A stretch of DNA of 64,000 bases from Limobrevibacterium gyesilva (GTDB taxonomy: Bacteria > Pseudomonadota > Alphaproteobacteria > Acetobacterales > Acetobacteraceae), in NCBI RefSeq assembly GCF_025989185.1, contig NZ_JAPDNT010000016.1:1-64000 (forward strand), written 5' to 3'. The notes below the pieces were generated by a model. It had not been told where the DNA came from. It saw only the letters and a program-made list of their open reading frames with translations, and made no database searches. Position 1 is the first letter of the stretch; each line of letters opens with the position of its first letter. A program made the translations under genes and the position numbers. Below, piece by piece: positions 26,521-34,974 of the stretch.

Positions 26521-27822
26521 ATGACCGAACACCTGTTGCCCATCGATCCCGGGGCGCGCCGCGCCATCCTCGACGCGGTCGCGTCGCAGCAGGAGGAGAC
26601 CGTGGCGCTGCTGGCGCGGCTGGTGCGCCATCGCAGCCTGCTCGGCCAGGAGCAATCCTGCCTCGCCGAGATGGAGGCGGTGTACCGCGACATCGGGCTG
26701 GAGCCGCGGCGGGTGCCGGTCGATACGGCGGCGTTGGCGGACCATCCCGGCTTCTCGCCGCCGCTGATCGCCTATGCCGGGCGCGACCCGGTGGTGGCGC
26801 TGCATCGCCCGCGCGGCGCCGGTGGGCGCAGCCTGCTGCTGCAGGGGCATGTGGACGTGGTGCCGGAGGGGGCGGCCGAGCTGTGGACCACGCCGCCCTA
26901 CGAACCCGCGATCCGCGACGGGCGCATGTACGGCCGCGGGGCCGCCGACATGAAGGCGGGGATCGCCGCCTATGTGATGGCGTTCAAGGCGTTGCGGGCG
27001 GCGGGGCTGCAACCGGCGGCCGAGGTGCAGATGGCCGCGGTGATCGAGGAGGAGTGCACGGGCAACGGCGCGCTGGCGGTGATGCAGGCGCTGCCGAAGC
27101 CCGATGCCTGCCTGATCCCGGAGCCGGGGCCCGGTTATTCCGCGCTGTACACGGCCGAGGTGGGCGTGGTCTGGGCCTGGGTGACGGTGACCGGGCGCCC
27201 CGTGCATGTGCGCGACATGCAGTCCGGCGTGAACGCGATCGAGGCCGCCAACGCCATCGCCGCGCGCTTCAAGGACTACGAGGCGGAGATGAACCGGGGC
27301 GAGCGCCGCCATCCCGCCTTCGCCGCCGACAACCATCCGATCAACGTGAATTTCGGCACCATCGAGGGCGGCGAGTGGAACAGCTCGGTGCCGACCCGGG
27401 CGCGGATCGGCATGCGCGTGGGCGTCATGCCCGGCTATTCCTGCCGGCAGGTGGCGCGCGATATCGAGCGGCTGGTGGGCGAGGCGGCGGCGGATGCGCG
27501 GCTGCGGGGTGCCACGGTGAAGACCGAGTTCAAGGGCTTCATGGCCGATGGCTGCACCTTCCCCGCGGACCAGCCGATCTCGCGCGCGGTGGCGGCGTGC
27601 CACCGGGACGTCACCAGCCAGGAATTGCGCCACTATGCCGCGGCGGGACTGACGGACGCGCGGTTCTACACGCTGTACCAGGGCACCCAGGCGACCTGCT
27701 ACGGGCCTGATTCCGACAACATCCACGGCGTCGACGAGAGCGTCGGGCTGGCCTCGCTGCACGACGTGACCCGGGTCCTGGCATTGACCATCGCCGGCTG
27801 GTGCGGCCTTGAGCGGAGCTGA
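26521..27822 (+). CDS. M20-family peptidase/deacylase (ArgE/DapE type)
   Basis: This 433-residue metal hydrolase has His110 and Asp112 in LQGHVDVVPEG, bridging Asp143 in GRGAADMKAG, and the catalytic Glu in IEEECTGNG (176-178). The lid domain spans about 200-320. It hydrolyses an amide bond, as in N-acetylornithine or succinyl-diaminopimelate deacylases, but its true substrate is open. GNAT upstream and this deacylase could act on one amine (inference). It overlaps the following gene by 14 bases. Confidence 0.9.
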   Translation: MTEHLLPIDPGARRAILDAVASQQEETVALLARLVRHRSLLGQEQSCLAEMEAVYRDIGLEPRRVPVDTAALADHPGFSPPLIAYAGRDPVVALHRPRGAGGRSLLLQGHVDVVPEGAAELWTTPPYEPAIRDGRMYGRGAADMKAGIAAYVMAFKALRAAGLQPAAEVQMAAVIEEECTGNGALAVMQALPKPDACLIPEPGPGYSALYTAEVGVVWAWVTVTGRPVHVRDMQSGVNAIEAANAIAARFKDYEAEMNRGERRHPAFAADNHPINVNFGTIEGGEWNSSVPTRARIGMRVGVMPGYSCRQVARDIERLVGEAAADARLRGATVKTEFKGFMADGCTFPADQPISRAVAACHRDVTSQELRHYAAAGLTDARFYTLYQGTQATCYGPDSDNIHGVDESVGLASLHDVTRVLALTIAGWCGLERS

Positions 27823-28270
27823 GGCGGACGCGCACCCCGTCGGCGAGGTGGTGACCCGCGAGGTCACGTTCGATGCCGCGGATATCGCCGACTTCGCCCG
27901 GCGGGCGGGGGACGCGAACCCGTTGCACCACGATCCCGCCTATGCGGCGCGCAGCCGGTTCGGCGGCATCATCGCCAGCGGCACGCATTACACCGCGCTG
28001 ATGATGGGGCTGGTGGCCACGCATTTCACCAGCCGGCGGCCCAGCGTGGGGCTGGGGTTCGAATTCATCTTCCGCCGCGCGGTGCCGGCCGGCAGCACCA
28101 TGCGCATGTCGTGGGAAGTGGCGCGGATCGAGCCCAGCGCGCGGCTGGGCGGCGACGTGCTGCATCTGGTGGGGAAGATGCAGGATGCGGCCACCGGCCG
28201 GCACATGCTGGAGGCGACAGCGCGCATCCTGCTGCTGGCGGAAGGAACCGGCATCACCGGCCCGGCTTAG
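27809..28270 (+). CDS. MaoC-like (R)-specific enoyl-CoA hydratase
   Basis: This 153-residue hotdog protein has the hydratase motif DANPLHHDPAYAARSRFGG with the catalytic Asp-His pair, then GIIASGTHYTALMMGL. Such enzymes hydrate enoyl-CoA in beta-oxidation variants or polyhydroxyalkanoate supply. The start is TTG 27809, within the M20 gene; a downstream GTG is possible. No other fatty-acid genes lie alongside. Confidence 0.85.
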   Translation: MSGAEADAHPVGEVVTREVTFDAADIADFARRAGDANPLHHDPAYAARSRFGGIIASGTHYTALMMGLVATHFTSRRPSVGLGFEFIFRRAVPAGSTMRMSWEVARIEPSARLGGDVLHLVGKMQDAATGRHMLEATARILLLAEGTGITGPA

Positions 28271-28376
28271 CGATAGGGTCGCACAGCGAGGCCTCGAAGG
28301 CTCGGTCCGCGGACACGTTAAATTGGCGGTGAGCACGCGCCGTTTCGGGCAACGGTGGCCGATTTGTGTCGTACTA

Positions 28377-28404
28377 TTACATGATATCATTTACATGATA
28401 TCAT
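28377..28404. repeat. Two tandem copies of a 14-base unit, each with a 10-base palindrome
   Basis: TTACATGATATCAT occurs twice head to tail (28377-28390 and 28391-28404). Each contains the perfect palindrome ATGATATCAT (28381-28390 and 28395-28404). The surrounding DNA is GC-rich, so this AT-rich pair stands out. It lies between the MaoC gene and the small membrane protein gene and could be an operator for a dimeric regulator. Confidence 0.7.
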
Positions 28405-28529
28405 TGCTTCGGCGAGGTCACCGCGCCTGTTTGCGGCGCGTCGGCGGTGCTGGCCTCGTGCCGGCCGGAAGCGGTGCCGCCCGCCATTCGCCGCAACGTC
28501 CGCACGACCGCGGAGCGGGCCGCACGTTC

Positions 28530-28721
28530 ATGGAACGCATGGACATGACCGATCGCAAGCCGACGATGGCCGAATACGCGGAACTCCAGCACGACCAGAT
28601 CAGGCGGCTGGCGCGTTCGCGCGGGCGCATGCGCGCCGTGCTGCGCCGGTGCGGCCCGGCCTTCATGATCGCCGCCGGCCTGGCGTGCGCCGCCGTCGTG
28701 TGGTCGCTGGTGGTCGATTGA
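28530..28721 (+). CDS. Small membrane protein, unknown function
   Basis: This 63-residue protein has a polar, basic N-terminus (KPTMAEYAELQHDQIRRLA, then RSRGRMRA) and one C-terminal membrane helix (FMIAAGLACAAVVWSLVV). ATG codons at 28539 and 28545 are alternative starts. It is not a family I recognise. The two tandem palindromes 130 bases upstream may regulate it. Convergent with bpt. Confidence 0.5.
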   Translation: MERMDMTDRKPTMAEYAELQHDQIRRLARSRGRMRAVLRRCGPAFMIAAGLACAAVVWSLVVD

Positions 28722-28743
28722 AGCCGCAGGCCCGCCGCCCGTT

Positions 28744-29532
28744 TCAGTCGGCGGGTTCGGACACCATCGTGGATTCGCCGGGAACCGGGCGGGACTCGCT
28801 GCACAGGTCGGCGTCGGTGAGGGTGCGCCAGTTGCCGCCCTGCAACACCTCGCTGGGGCGGAAGCGCGCCTTGTAGGCCATCTTGCGGCTCTCCGGCACC
28901 CAGTAGCCCAGATAGACATAGGGCAGGCCCAGCTGGCGGGCGCGCTCGATCAGCCACAGGATGGTGAAGGTGCCGAGGCTGCGCTTCTCCAGGCCCGGCA
29001 GGAAATAGGAGTAGACCGCCGACAGCCCGTCGCCGAGCCGGTCCGTGAGGCAGGCGCCGACCAGGTGGTCGCCGGGGTCGCGGAACTCGATGATGAAGGT
29101 CTCGATCGGCGTGTCCTCCACCATGGCGCGGTAGTCGTAGAAGCTCATGGTGGCCATGTCGCCGTCGCCGTGGCGGGCCTGCTGGTAGCGCTGGAACAGC
29201 TGGAACTGCTCGGCGGTGGCGCGGGCCGGGACGTCGAAGCCCTCCAGGCCGGCATTGGCCTTGGCGATGCGCCGCAGGGTGCGGTCGGGCTGGAAGGTGG
29301 CGACGGGGATGCGAATGGGGATGCAGGAATTGCAGCCGGGGCAGACCGGCGCATAGGCGATGTTGTGGCTGCGCCGGAAGCCCGCGCGCGACAGGCGGTC
29401 GTGCAGCGAGTCCGCGTCGGGCCCGGTGATCTCGGTCACCACCTTGCGCTCGGTCCGCCCGGCGACATAGGGGCAGGGCAGCGGCGCGGTGGTGTAGAAG
29501 AACTGAGGCCGGCGCGGCGACTTGAAGCTCAT
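28744..29532 (-). CDS. bpt: Aspartate/glutamate leucyltransferase
   Basis: This 262-residue aminoacyl-tRNA-protein transferase attaches leucine to proteins with N-terminal Asp or Glu, marking them for ClpS/ClpAP. Family features are the cysteine-rich CPGCNSCIPIRIP segment and FYDYRAMVED, YSYFLPGLEKRSLGTF and LPYVYLGYWVPESRKMAYK. It overlaps the RDD gene by 4 bases and ends a four-gene minus-strand operon that starts with the metallo-hydrolase. Alphaproteobacteria often use this transferase in place of an arginyltransferase. Confidence 0.95.
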   Translation of the reverse strand: MSFKSPRRPQFFYTTAPLPCPYVAGRTERKVVTEITGPDADSLHDRLSRAGFRRSHNIAYAPVCPGCNSCIPIRIPVATFQPDRTLRRIAKANAGLEGFDVPARATAEQFQLFQRYQQARHGDGDMATMSFYDYRAMVEDTPIETFIIEFRDPGDHLVGACLTDRLGDGLSAVYSYFLPGLEKRSLGTFTILWLIERARQLGLPYVYLGYWVPESRKMAYKARFRPSEVLQGGNWRTLTDADLCSESRPVPGESTMVSEPAD

Positions 29533-30044
29533 ACGGGGGAGGCACCTCCGGGAGGCATGTTCCAGAACACCGTGGGCGGGGTCAACGCCCGAGCGCGTAC
29601 CACGACCAGTCCGGACAGCATGTCATGGAACGTGCGGTGCCGCACGGTGAGCAGGGCGACGCCCATCCAGATCACGCCCAGGGCCACGGTGACATAGAAC
29701 AGCACGGTAAAGACCAGGGCCTGCAGCGGGGTGGGCGACCCCAGGTCGTCGTTGCGGCGCACCACGAGGCCCATCATCGCCTGGCCGGGGGTGGCGGACA
29801 TGGCGCTGGCGATGGTCAGCCAGTGGTACAGGACGGGAATGACCGGCAGCAGGCCCAGCAGCGGGAAGCCCAGGCCCAGCGTGAGCACGCCGAAGAACAC
29901 CAGGAACGTCCACGCGCCGGCGCAGAGCAGCGCGATCAGGACGGCGTCGAGCACCCAGGCGATGATCCGCCGGAACATCACGCCGCGGGTGAGCAGATCG
30001 TCCTGCAGCAGGGCGGAATCGGCCTGGGTAGGCTCGTAGATCAT
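29529..30044 (-). CDS. RDD-family membrane protein
   Basis: This 171-residue protein has three to four hydrophobic segments, including AVLIALLCAGAWTFLVFFGV and LVFTVLFYVTVALGVIWMGV. The RDD signature is in FRRIIAWVLDA, and the family motif TPGQAMMGL follows the second segment. The function of the family is poorly known. It overlaps the acylase upstream (30041-30044) and bpt downstream (29529-29532), so the three genes are translationally coupled. Confidence 0.9.
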   Translation of the reverse strand: MIYEPTQADSALLQDDLLTRGVMFRRIIAWVLDAVLIALLCAGAWTFLVFFGVLTLGLGFPLLGLLPVIPVLYHWLTIASAMSATPGQAMMGLVVRRNDDLGSPTPLQALVFTVLFYVTVALGVIWMGVALLTVRHRTFHDMLSGLVVVRARALTPPTVFWNMPPGGASPV

Positions 30045-32380
30045 GGCGTGGCACCTTCCGGGACCAGGTGGATATGGGCGACGACCGTCGCGGGCGTCGG
30101 GCCGAGGGATATTGTGCCGCCATCGCGCCAGCGTTGCATGAAATTCCACGCCAGCGGGCTCATGAAATTGCCGGACTGGCCGGGTGTGACCACGAACAGG
30201 CTGCGGTCGAGGTCGGAGAGGTCGTAGACGCCGCGATACTCCGCCCCGTGCACCGACGTGAACGCGCCCGCCGCCATGCCGCCGCGGAACAGGGTGGTGT
30301 CGTCGCCCGGGGTGGGAATCCGGCGGCCCGCCAGCCGGCGCAGGACAGGGACGGTGCGCAGCAGCGGGTGGGCGAAGGCGGCCTGGTGCTGCTCGCCCCA
30401 GCGCCAGGCGGTGGGGTCGTCGCCGCCCGCGGCGATGAGGTCGGCCATGGCGGCGGACAGGCTTTGCTGCAGCATCGGGCCGCAATCGCCGCCGCAATGG
30501 GCGGCCCCGGCTTCGTCGCCCGGCGCATGGTTCGACAGCGCGTCCGCCGCCAGTTCGAGGCCGGCGGCCGCACCTTCCGCCACGCCCAGCCGGGACAGGA
30601 TCGCCTGGCGGAAGCGGCGCATCCAGGCGTTGAAGATCAACGGCTGCGGCCTGTCGGCGGCCATGGTGCCGTCCCAGACGTCGAGCAGCGACAGCGCCGT
30701 CCGCGACGGTGCGTCGGCCGGCACGACGCGGCGCAGGCGCGGCAGGGCGTCGCGGGCGAAGGTGCTGACGGCGTCGGTCTGCATCGAGGCGAAACTGGCC
30801 TGAGTGTGGCGGTCGCTCGCGCCAAGCAGGTCGCGGATGCGCCGCGCGCGCCAGTCGGCGAACCAGTCGCGGCCCAGGAAGACCGGGAAATCCGCGGGCG
30901 CCACCCGCTCGTTGGCGTTGACCAGGCGGCCGCTGGCGGGCGCGACGATGTGCGGCAGCTCGGCGCCGGCGGCCCAGCCGATCCAGTCGTGGCCGCCATC
31001 GGCGCCGGGGGCGGGCAGGGCGCCGTCACCGGCTCGGCGGATCGGCACGCGGCCGGTGACGAACAGGGCGATGCGCCGACGGTCCGCGACCAGCAGGTTC
31101 TGCACCGGCGAGGTGATGCGCGGTGCCGCTTGCCCGGCGGCGTCGATGTCGTCCGCGTCGTTCAGCGCCTGCAGGCCGGCGGCGGCGGTGTCGCCCGCAG
31201 CGAGGTTGGCCATGGACACCGCGAGGATGGGCCCGCCGGGCGCGACAAGGTCGCTGACCACCGGGCCGTGGCGGGTTTCGCGCACGGTCAGGATGTCGTC
31301 CGGTGCGCCGCGGACCAGGATGCGCTCCTGCCGGACGGCGAAGGCGTGCGGGCCGTCGGGGGTCAGGTAGGCGCCGTCGCCGGCCGGGGTTTCCACGAAC
31401 AGGTCCTGCACGTCGGCCCCGGTGGTGGTGAAGCTCCAGGCGATGCGGCCGTTATGGCCCAGCACCAGGAACGGCACGCCGGGCGCGGTGGCGCCGGCGA
31501 GGACGCGGCCGGGGGTGTCGATGCGGGCGAGGTACCAGACGCCGGGCATGCCGAAGCCCAGATGCGGGTCGCCGGCGAGCAAAGGCGCGCCGGTGGCGCT
31601 GCGGGCGCCGTCCACCGCCCAGGCGTTGCTGGCGCTGGCGGGCAGGGTGAAGGGCGCGGGGAAGCTGGGCAGCACGGCGGCGAGCCTGGCCGCGGTGGCG
31701 GTGAGCGCCGGAGCGAGGTTGGCCTCCGGGTGGCCGGCGCCACCGGCGACCGGCCACAGGCCGAGCACCACCTGCGGCGGCAGGCGGCGCAGCAGGGCGG
31801 CGCGGGCCAACTCGGTGCGCCAGTTACCCGACAGATACAGGCCCATGGTCTTGCCCCAGAGCAGGCTGTCCGTGGGGGTCCAGGGGCGCGGCGGGCCGAG
31901 GACGAGGAACTCCGGGGCGGCGAAGCGGCCGCGCGCGGCGATCCAGGCGTTGACGCCGCGCGCATAGGCGTCGAGCACGGCGCGCGTCTCCGGCGGCAGG
32001 CCCACGAGATCCGCCTCGGCGCGGGCGCGCAGGCCGAGGGTGCGCATCAGCCGATCGTTCGGCAGGGTCAGCGAGCCGATGATCTCGGAGAGCTCGCCGG
32101 CGGCGGCGCGGCGCATCAGCTCCATCTGGAACAACCGCTCGCGCGCATGCAGGAAGCCGATCGCCGCCGCGGCGTCGGCGGCGTTGGCGGCGCGCACGCG
32201 CGGGATGCCGTCCGGGTCGATGGTGATGTCCACCGGCGCGGCAAGGCCGGGGATGGCGGCGATGCGGTCGCCACCCGGAAACGTGCCCCAGAGAAGGCCG
32301 CCCACGCCGGCGACCAACGCGGCCGCCAGCAGCACGAGGAAGGCCAGAACGCGCCTGAGCTGGCGAAAGGGCTGTCGCAT
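30041..32380 (-). CDS. Penicillin acylase family hydrolase (Ntn amidase)
   Basis: This 779-residue precursor has an N-terminal hydrophobic segment (VLAFLVLLAAALVAGVGGLL), so it is exported or membrane-anchored. The alpha part spans to about 250; the beta-chain nucleophile is Ser251 in PASASNAWAV, where autoproteolysis would free the serine, and GDPHLGF follows. The family hydrolyses amides such as penicillins, cephalosporins or acyl-homoserine lactones. The substrate cannot be told apart here, but the metallo-hydrolase 42 bases upstream makes an acyl-homoserine lactone plausible (inference). It overlaps the RDD gene. Confidence 0.92.
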   Translation of the reverse strand: MRQPFRQLRRVLAFLVLLAAALVAGVGGLLWGTFPGGDRIAAIPGLAAPVDITIDPDGIPRVRAANAADAAAAIGFLHARERLFQMELMRRAAAGELSEIIGSLTLPNDRLMRTLGLRARAEADLVGLPPETRAVLDAYARGVNAWIAARGRFAAPEFLVLGPPRPWTPTDSLLWGKTMGLYLSGNWRTELARAALLRRLPPQVVLGLWPVAGGAGHPEANLAPALTATAARLAAVLPSFPAPFTLPASASNAWAVDGARSATGAPLLAGDPHLGFGMPGVWYLARIDTPGRVLAGATAPGVPFLVLGHNGRIAWSFTTTGADVQDLFVETPAGDGAYLTPDGPHAFAVRQERILVRGAPDDILTVRETRHGPVVSDLVAPGGPILAVSMANLAAGDTAAAGLQALNDADDIDAAGQAAPRITSPVQNLLVADRRRIALFVTGRVPIRRAGDGALPAPGADGGHDWIGWAAGAELPHIVAPASGRLVNANERVAPADFPVFLGRDWFADWRARRIRDLLGASDRHTQASFASMQTDAVSTFARDALPRLRRVVPADAPSRTALSLLDVWDGTMAADRPQPLIFNAWMRRFRQAILSRLGVAEGAAAGLELAADALSNHAPGDEAGAAHCGGDCGPMLQQSLSAAMADLIAAGGDDPTAWRWGEQHQAAFAHPLLRTVPVLRRLAGRRIPTPGDDTTLFRGGMAAGAFTSVHGAEYRGVYDLSDLDRSLFVVTPGQSGNFMSPLAWNFMQRWRDGGTISLGPTPATVVAHIHLVPEGATP

Positions 32381-32422
32381 GCTCCTGAGGTAATGGGCGG
32401 GCGCGCCGGATGAAAGGGCCGA

Positions 32423-33232
32423 TCAGGCGATCGGCGGCAGGTCGAGGCGGACCGTGTCCGCGTCGCCCGGATGTTTCGGAAAGCGGCGCAGGACCTCGGG
32501 GTCGTGGCCGGGGATGATGTGGTCGGGGCCGTCGGCCAGCTCCTCGCAGGTGACCCAGCCTTCGATCATGCGCTCGAGGTTGTGCAGCAGGACGAAGGGG
32601 ATGCGGCGGCGGATATTGACCCAGAAATGACTGGCGTCGCTGGCCAGCACGACCCAGCCGCGGGTGGTGGGCACGCGCATGATCTGCAGGCCGCCGGAAT
32701 GGCCGCCGACCAGGTGCAGGGTGATGCCGGGCGCGATCTCGGCGCTGCCGGCATGGAACTTCACGCGCTCGGCGAAGACGTGGCGGACGGCGGTGGCGAC
32801 GTGCTCGGCATCGAAGGGCCGGCGCAGCGGCTCGTGGCACATGCACCGTCCGGTGCAGTAGGCCATTTCGCTGTCCTGAAGATGGAAGCGGGCCTTCGGG
32901 AAATCGGCCCAGTTGCCGGCGTGGTCCCAATGCATGTGGCTGAGCACGACGTCGGCGACCTCGGCGGGGTCGATGCCGATGCCGCGCAGGGCGGCGATAG
33001 GCGAGCGCAGCCAAGTGCGGTTGCGGCGCCGGGCGGAGGCTTCGTCGAAGCCGGTGTCGAACACGATGGTGCGGCCGTTGCCGCGGATCGCCCAGAGGAA
33101 GAAGTCGAGCGGCATGGGGGCGGCGTGGTCGTCGGGGAACAGCAGGTTGCTCCCCTGCGTGCGGTCGGCGAAATGGGCGTAGCGCAGGGCGAACACTTCG
33201 TAGACGGGCGCAACGGTCGCTCTTGTGGCCAC
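32423..33232 (-). CDS. Metallo-beta-lactamase-fold hydrolase, AHL-lactonase-like
   Basis: This 269-residue protein has the HxHxDH zinc motif (His99, His101, Asp103, His104 in SHMHWDHAG), a later His in GGHSGGLQ, and IIPGHDPEVL near the C-terminus. This layout and length match the N-acyl-homoserine lactonase (AttM/AiiB) branch, though other lactones are possible. GTG 33232, with GGAAGGAA 10 bases upstream, is my choice; ATG 33268 or 33286 would add residues without family similarity. No export signal is seen. Confidence 0.82.
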   Translation of the reverse strand: MATRATVAPVYEVFALRYAHFADRTQGSNLLFPDDHAAPMPLDFFLWAIRGNGRTIVFDTGFDEASARRRNRTWLRSPIAALRGIGIDPAEVADVVLSHMHWDHAGNWADFPKARFHLQDSEMAYCTGRCMCHEPLRRPFDAEHVATAVRHVFAERVKFHAGSAEIAPGITLHLVGGHSGGLQIMRVPTTRGWVVLASDASHFWVNIRRRIPFVLLHNLERMIEGWVTCEELADGPDHIIPGHDPEVLRRFPKHPGDADTVRLDLPPIA

Positions 33233-33331
33233 GGGGACGTTCCTTCCGGTTCTTGTTGCGCAGTCCATGCCAGCTTGTCGCGGCACCTGACAATCCTTAC
33301 CGTCCCGCCTTCAACCGAGGAGACAGCCGCC

Positions 33332-33772
33332 ATGGCCAGGACCGCCCCGAAGACGGGTTTCAAGCTGCGCAAGGAATTCGACACGCCCGCTTTCGCCAAG
33401 GGGCTCGCGGTGCGGCGTGCCGTGCTGGGGGCGGATTACGTGGACGGGTCGCTGGCGCGGGCCGACCACTTCATGGTGGATTTCCAGAAGCTGGTCACCG
33501 AATACTGCTGGGGCGACGTGTGGACGCGCCCGGGCCTGCCGCGCAAGCAGCGGAGCATGCTGAATCTCGCGATGCTGACGGCGCTGAACCGGCCGAACGA
33601 GTTGCGGCTGCATCTGCGCGGCGCGCTGAACAACGGCGTCACCCGCGAGGAGATCAAGGAGATCCTGCTGCAGACCTGCATCTATTGCGGCATCCCGGCG
33701 GGCCTGGACGCGTTCAAGGTCGCGGTCGAGGTGTTCAAGGAGGTCGATGCCACCGCGCAGGCTGCAGAGTGA
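33332..33772 (+). CDS. Carboxymuconolactone decarboxylase family protein
   Basis: This 146-residue all-helical protein has the AhpD/PcaC-like core RKQRSMLNLAMLTALNRPNEL, then LRGALNNGVTREEIKEILLQ and the final YCGIPAGLDAF. The single Cys (YCG) and the missing CxxC argue for the decarboxylase rather than the AhpD branch. 4-Carboxymuconolactone decarboxylase acts in the protocatechuate branch of the beta-ketoadipate pathway, but no other pca gene is nearby. GAGGAG lies about 11 bases before ATG 33332. It is divergent from the lactonase-like gene. Confidence 0.88.
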   Translation: MARTAPKTGFKLRKEFDTPAFAKGLAVRRAVLGADYVDGSLARADHFMVDFQKLVTEYCWGDVWTRPGLPRKQRSMLNLAMLTALNRPNELRLHLRGALNNGVTREEIKEILLQTCIYCGIPAGLDAFKVAVEVFKEVDATAQAAE

Positions 33773-33827
33773 TGCGTCGGTCGAGCCGCTTTTCCGCCTC
33801 CTGCGGCGAAGACGGGAAGGGCTGATC

Positions 33828-34829
33828 GTGGTCGCGCGCGCCGTCCTGCTGCCGGTGCTGCTGCTGGCGGCGGGGGCGGCGCGCGCGGCGACGCTGGAAG
33901 TGGGGCCGCAGCGCGCGTTCCAGCAGCCCAGTGCGGCGCTGCTGAAAGCCGACGACGGCGACACCATCGCCATCGACCCCGGCGACTATTTCGACTGCCT
34001 GCGCGTGCGGGTGAACCGGCTGACCATCGTCGGCAGCGGTCCCGGCGTGGTGCTGACCGACACCGCCTGCGACGGCAAGGCGCTGATCGTGGCCGCGGCG
34101 GACGACCTGGTGCTGCGCAACCTGACCCTGCAGCGCGTGCGCGTGCCGGACGGCAACGGGGCGGGCATCCGCGCCGAGGGCCGCAACCTGACGGTCGATC
34201 ACGTGCGCTTCATCAACAACCAGAGCGGCATCATCACCACCGACAGCCCCGACAGCGTCATCCGCATCACCGACAGCACGTTTACCGACAACGGCGTGTG
34301 CAACGGGCCGCGCTGCGCGCATGCGCTGGTGTTCGGCGCGGTGGCGCGGGTGCGCATCGAGAAATCGGTGATCACCGGCACGCGCGGCGCACACCAGATC
34401 GTGACCTCGGCGCGGCTGACCGAGTTGCAGGGCGACCGCATCGAGGATGGCGAGAAGGGCAGCGCCAGCTTCCAGGTGCTGGTGCCGTCCGGCGGCAGCC
34501 TGGTGATGGAGGATTGCGTCGTGCAGAAGGGACCCAATGCCGCCAACACGCGCGCCGCGGTGATGCTCGACGGCGAGGTGACGGGCAAGCTCGTGTTCCG
34601 GCGCAACCGCTTCATCAACGATACCGGCACGCCGATGCCGTTCATCCGCAACTGGACCAATTATGCGCCGGTCATGGACGCCAACGTGATCGCCGCGGGC
34701 GACAGCGACGTGAGCTCCGGCGGATGGCTCGCCAATCGCGGCTGGGCGGTGCTGTCGCAGGTCAAGCGGACCGTGGGCAAGGTGATCGATCTCGGCAAGC
34801 GCGTGGCGCACAAGGTGTTGCCGATCTGA
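33828..34829 (+). CDS. Secreted right-handed beta-helix protein
   Basis: This 333-residue protein has a signal peptide (VLLPVLLLAAGAARA) and then repeated short strands with Asn and hydrophobic steps (VLRNLTLQRVRV, NLTVDHVRFINN, VIRITDSTFTDN, RIEKSVITGT), the mark of a parallel beta-helix like pectate-lyase-type folds. No catalytic motif is recognised, so binding or hydrolysis of a polysaccharide is only a guess. GTG 33828 with GGGAAGGG at 33814-33821 is chosen over an upstream ATG at 33747 that overlaps the previous gene. Confidence 0.82.
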   Translation: MVARAVLLPVLLLAAGAARAATLEVGPQRAFQQPSAALLKADDGDTIAIDPGDYFDCLRVRVNRLTIVGSGPGVVLTDTACDGKALIVAAADDLVLRNLTLQRVRVPDGNGAGIRAEGRNLTVDHVRFINNQSGIITTDSPDSVIRITDSTFTDNGVCNGPRCAHALVFGAVARVRIEKSVITGTRGAHQIVTSARLTELQGDRIEDGEKGSASFQVLVPSGGSLVMEDCVVQKGPNAANTRAAVMLDGEVTGKLVFRRNRFINDTGTPMPFIRNWTNYAPVMDANVIAAGDSDVSSGGWLANRGWAVLSQVKRTVGKVIDLGKRVAHKVLPI

Positions 34830-34974
34830 CGCAGGCTCCGCCGCGGAAATTTCCGGCCGCACAGATATGAGCAGACTGCGGCCGCCCATCGGCGTATACA
34901 CAGGCGTGTTGTGGGTCGCGGCTTCGTCGTGACTGCGCGCGACCCCTCGAACCCAGCGTTCGGGAGGAACTGCG

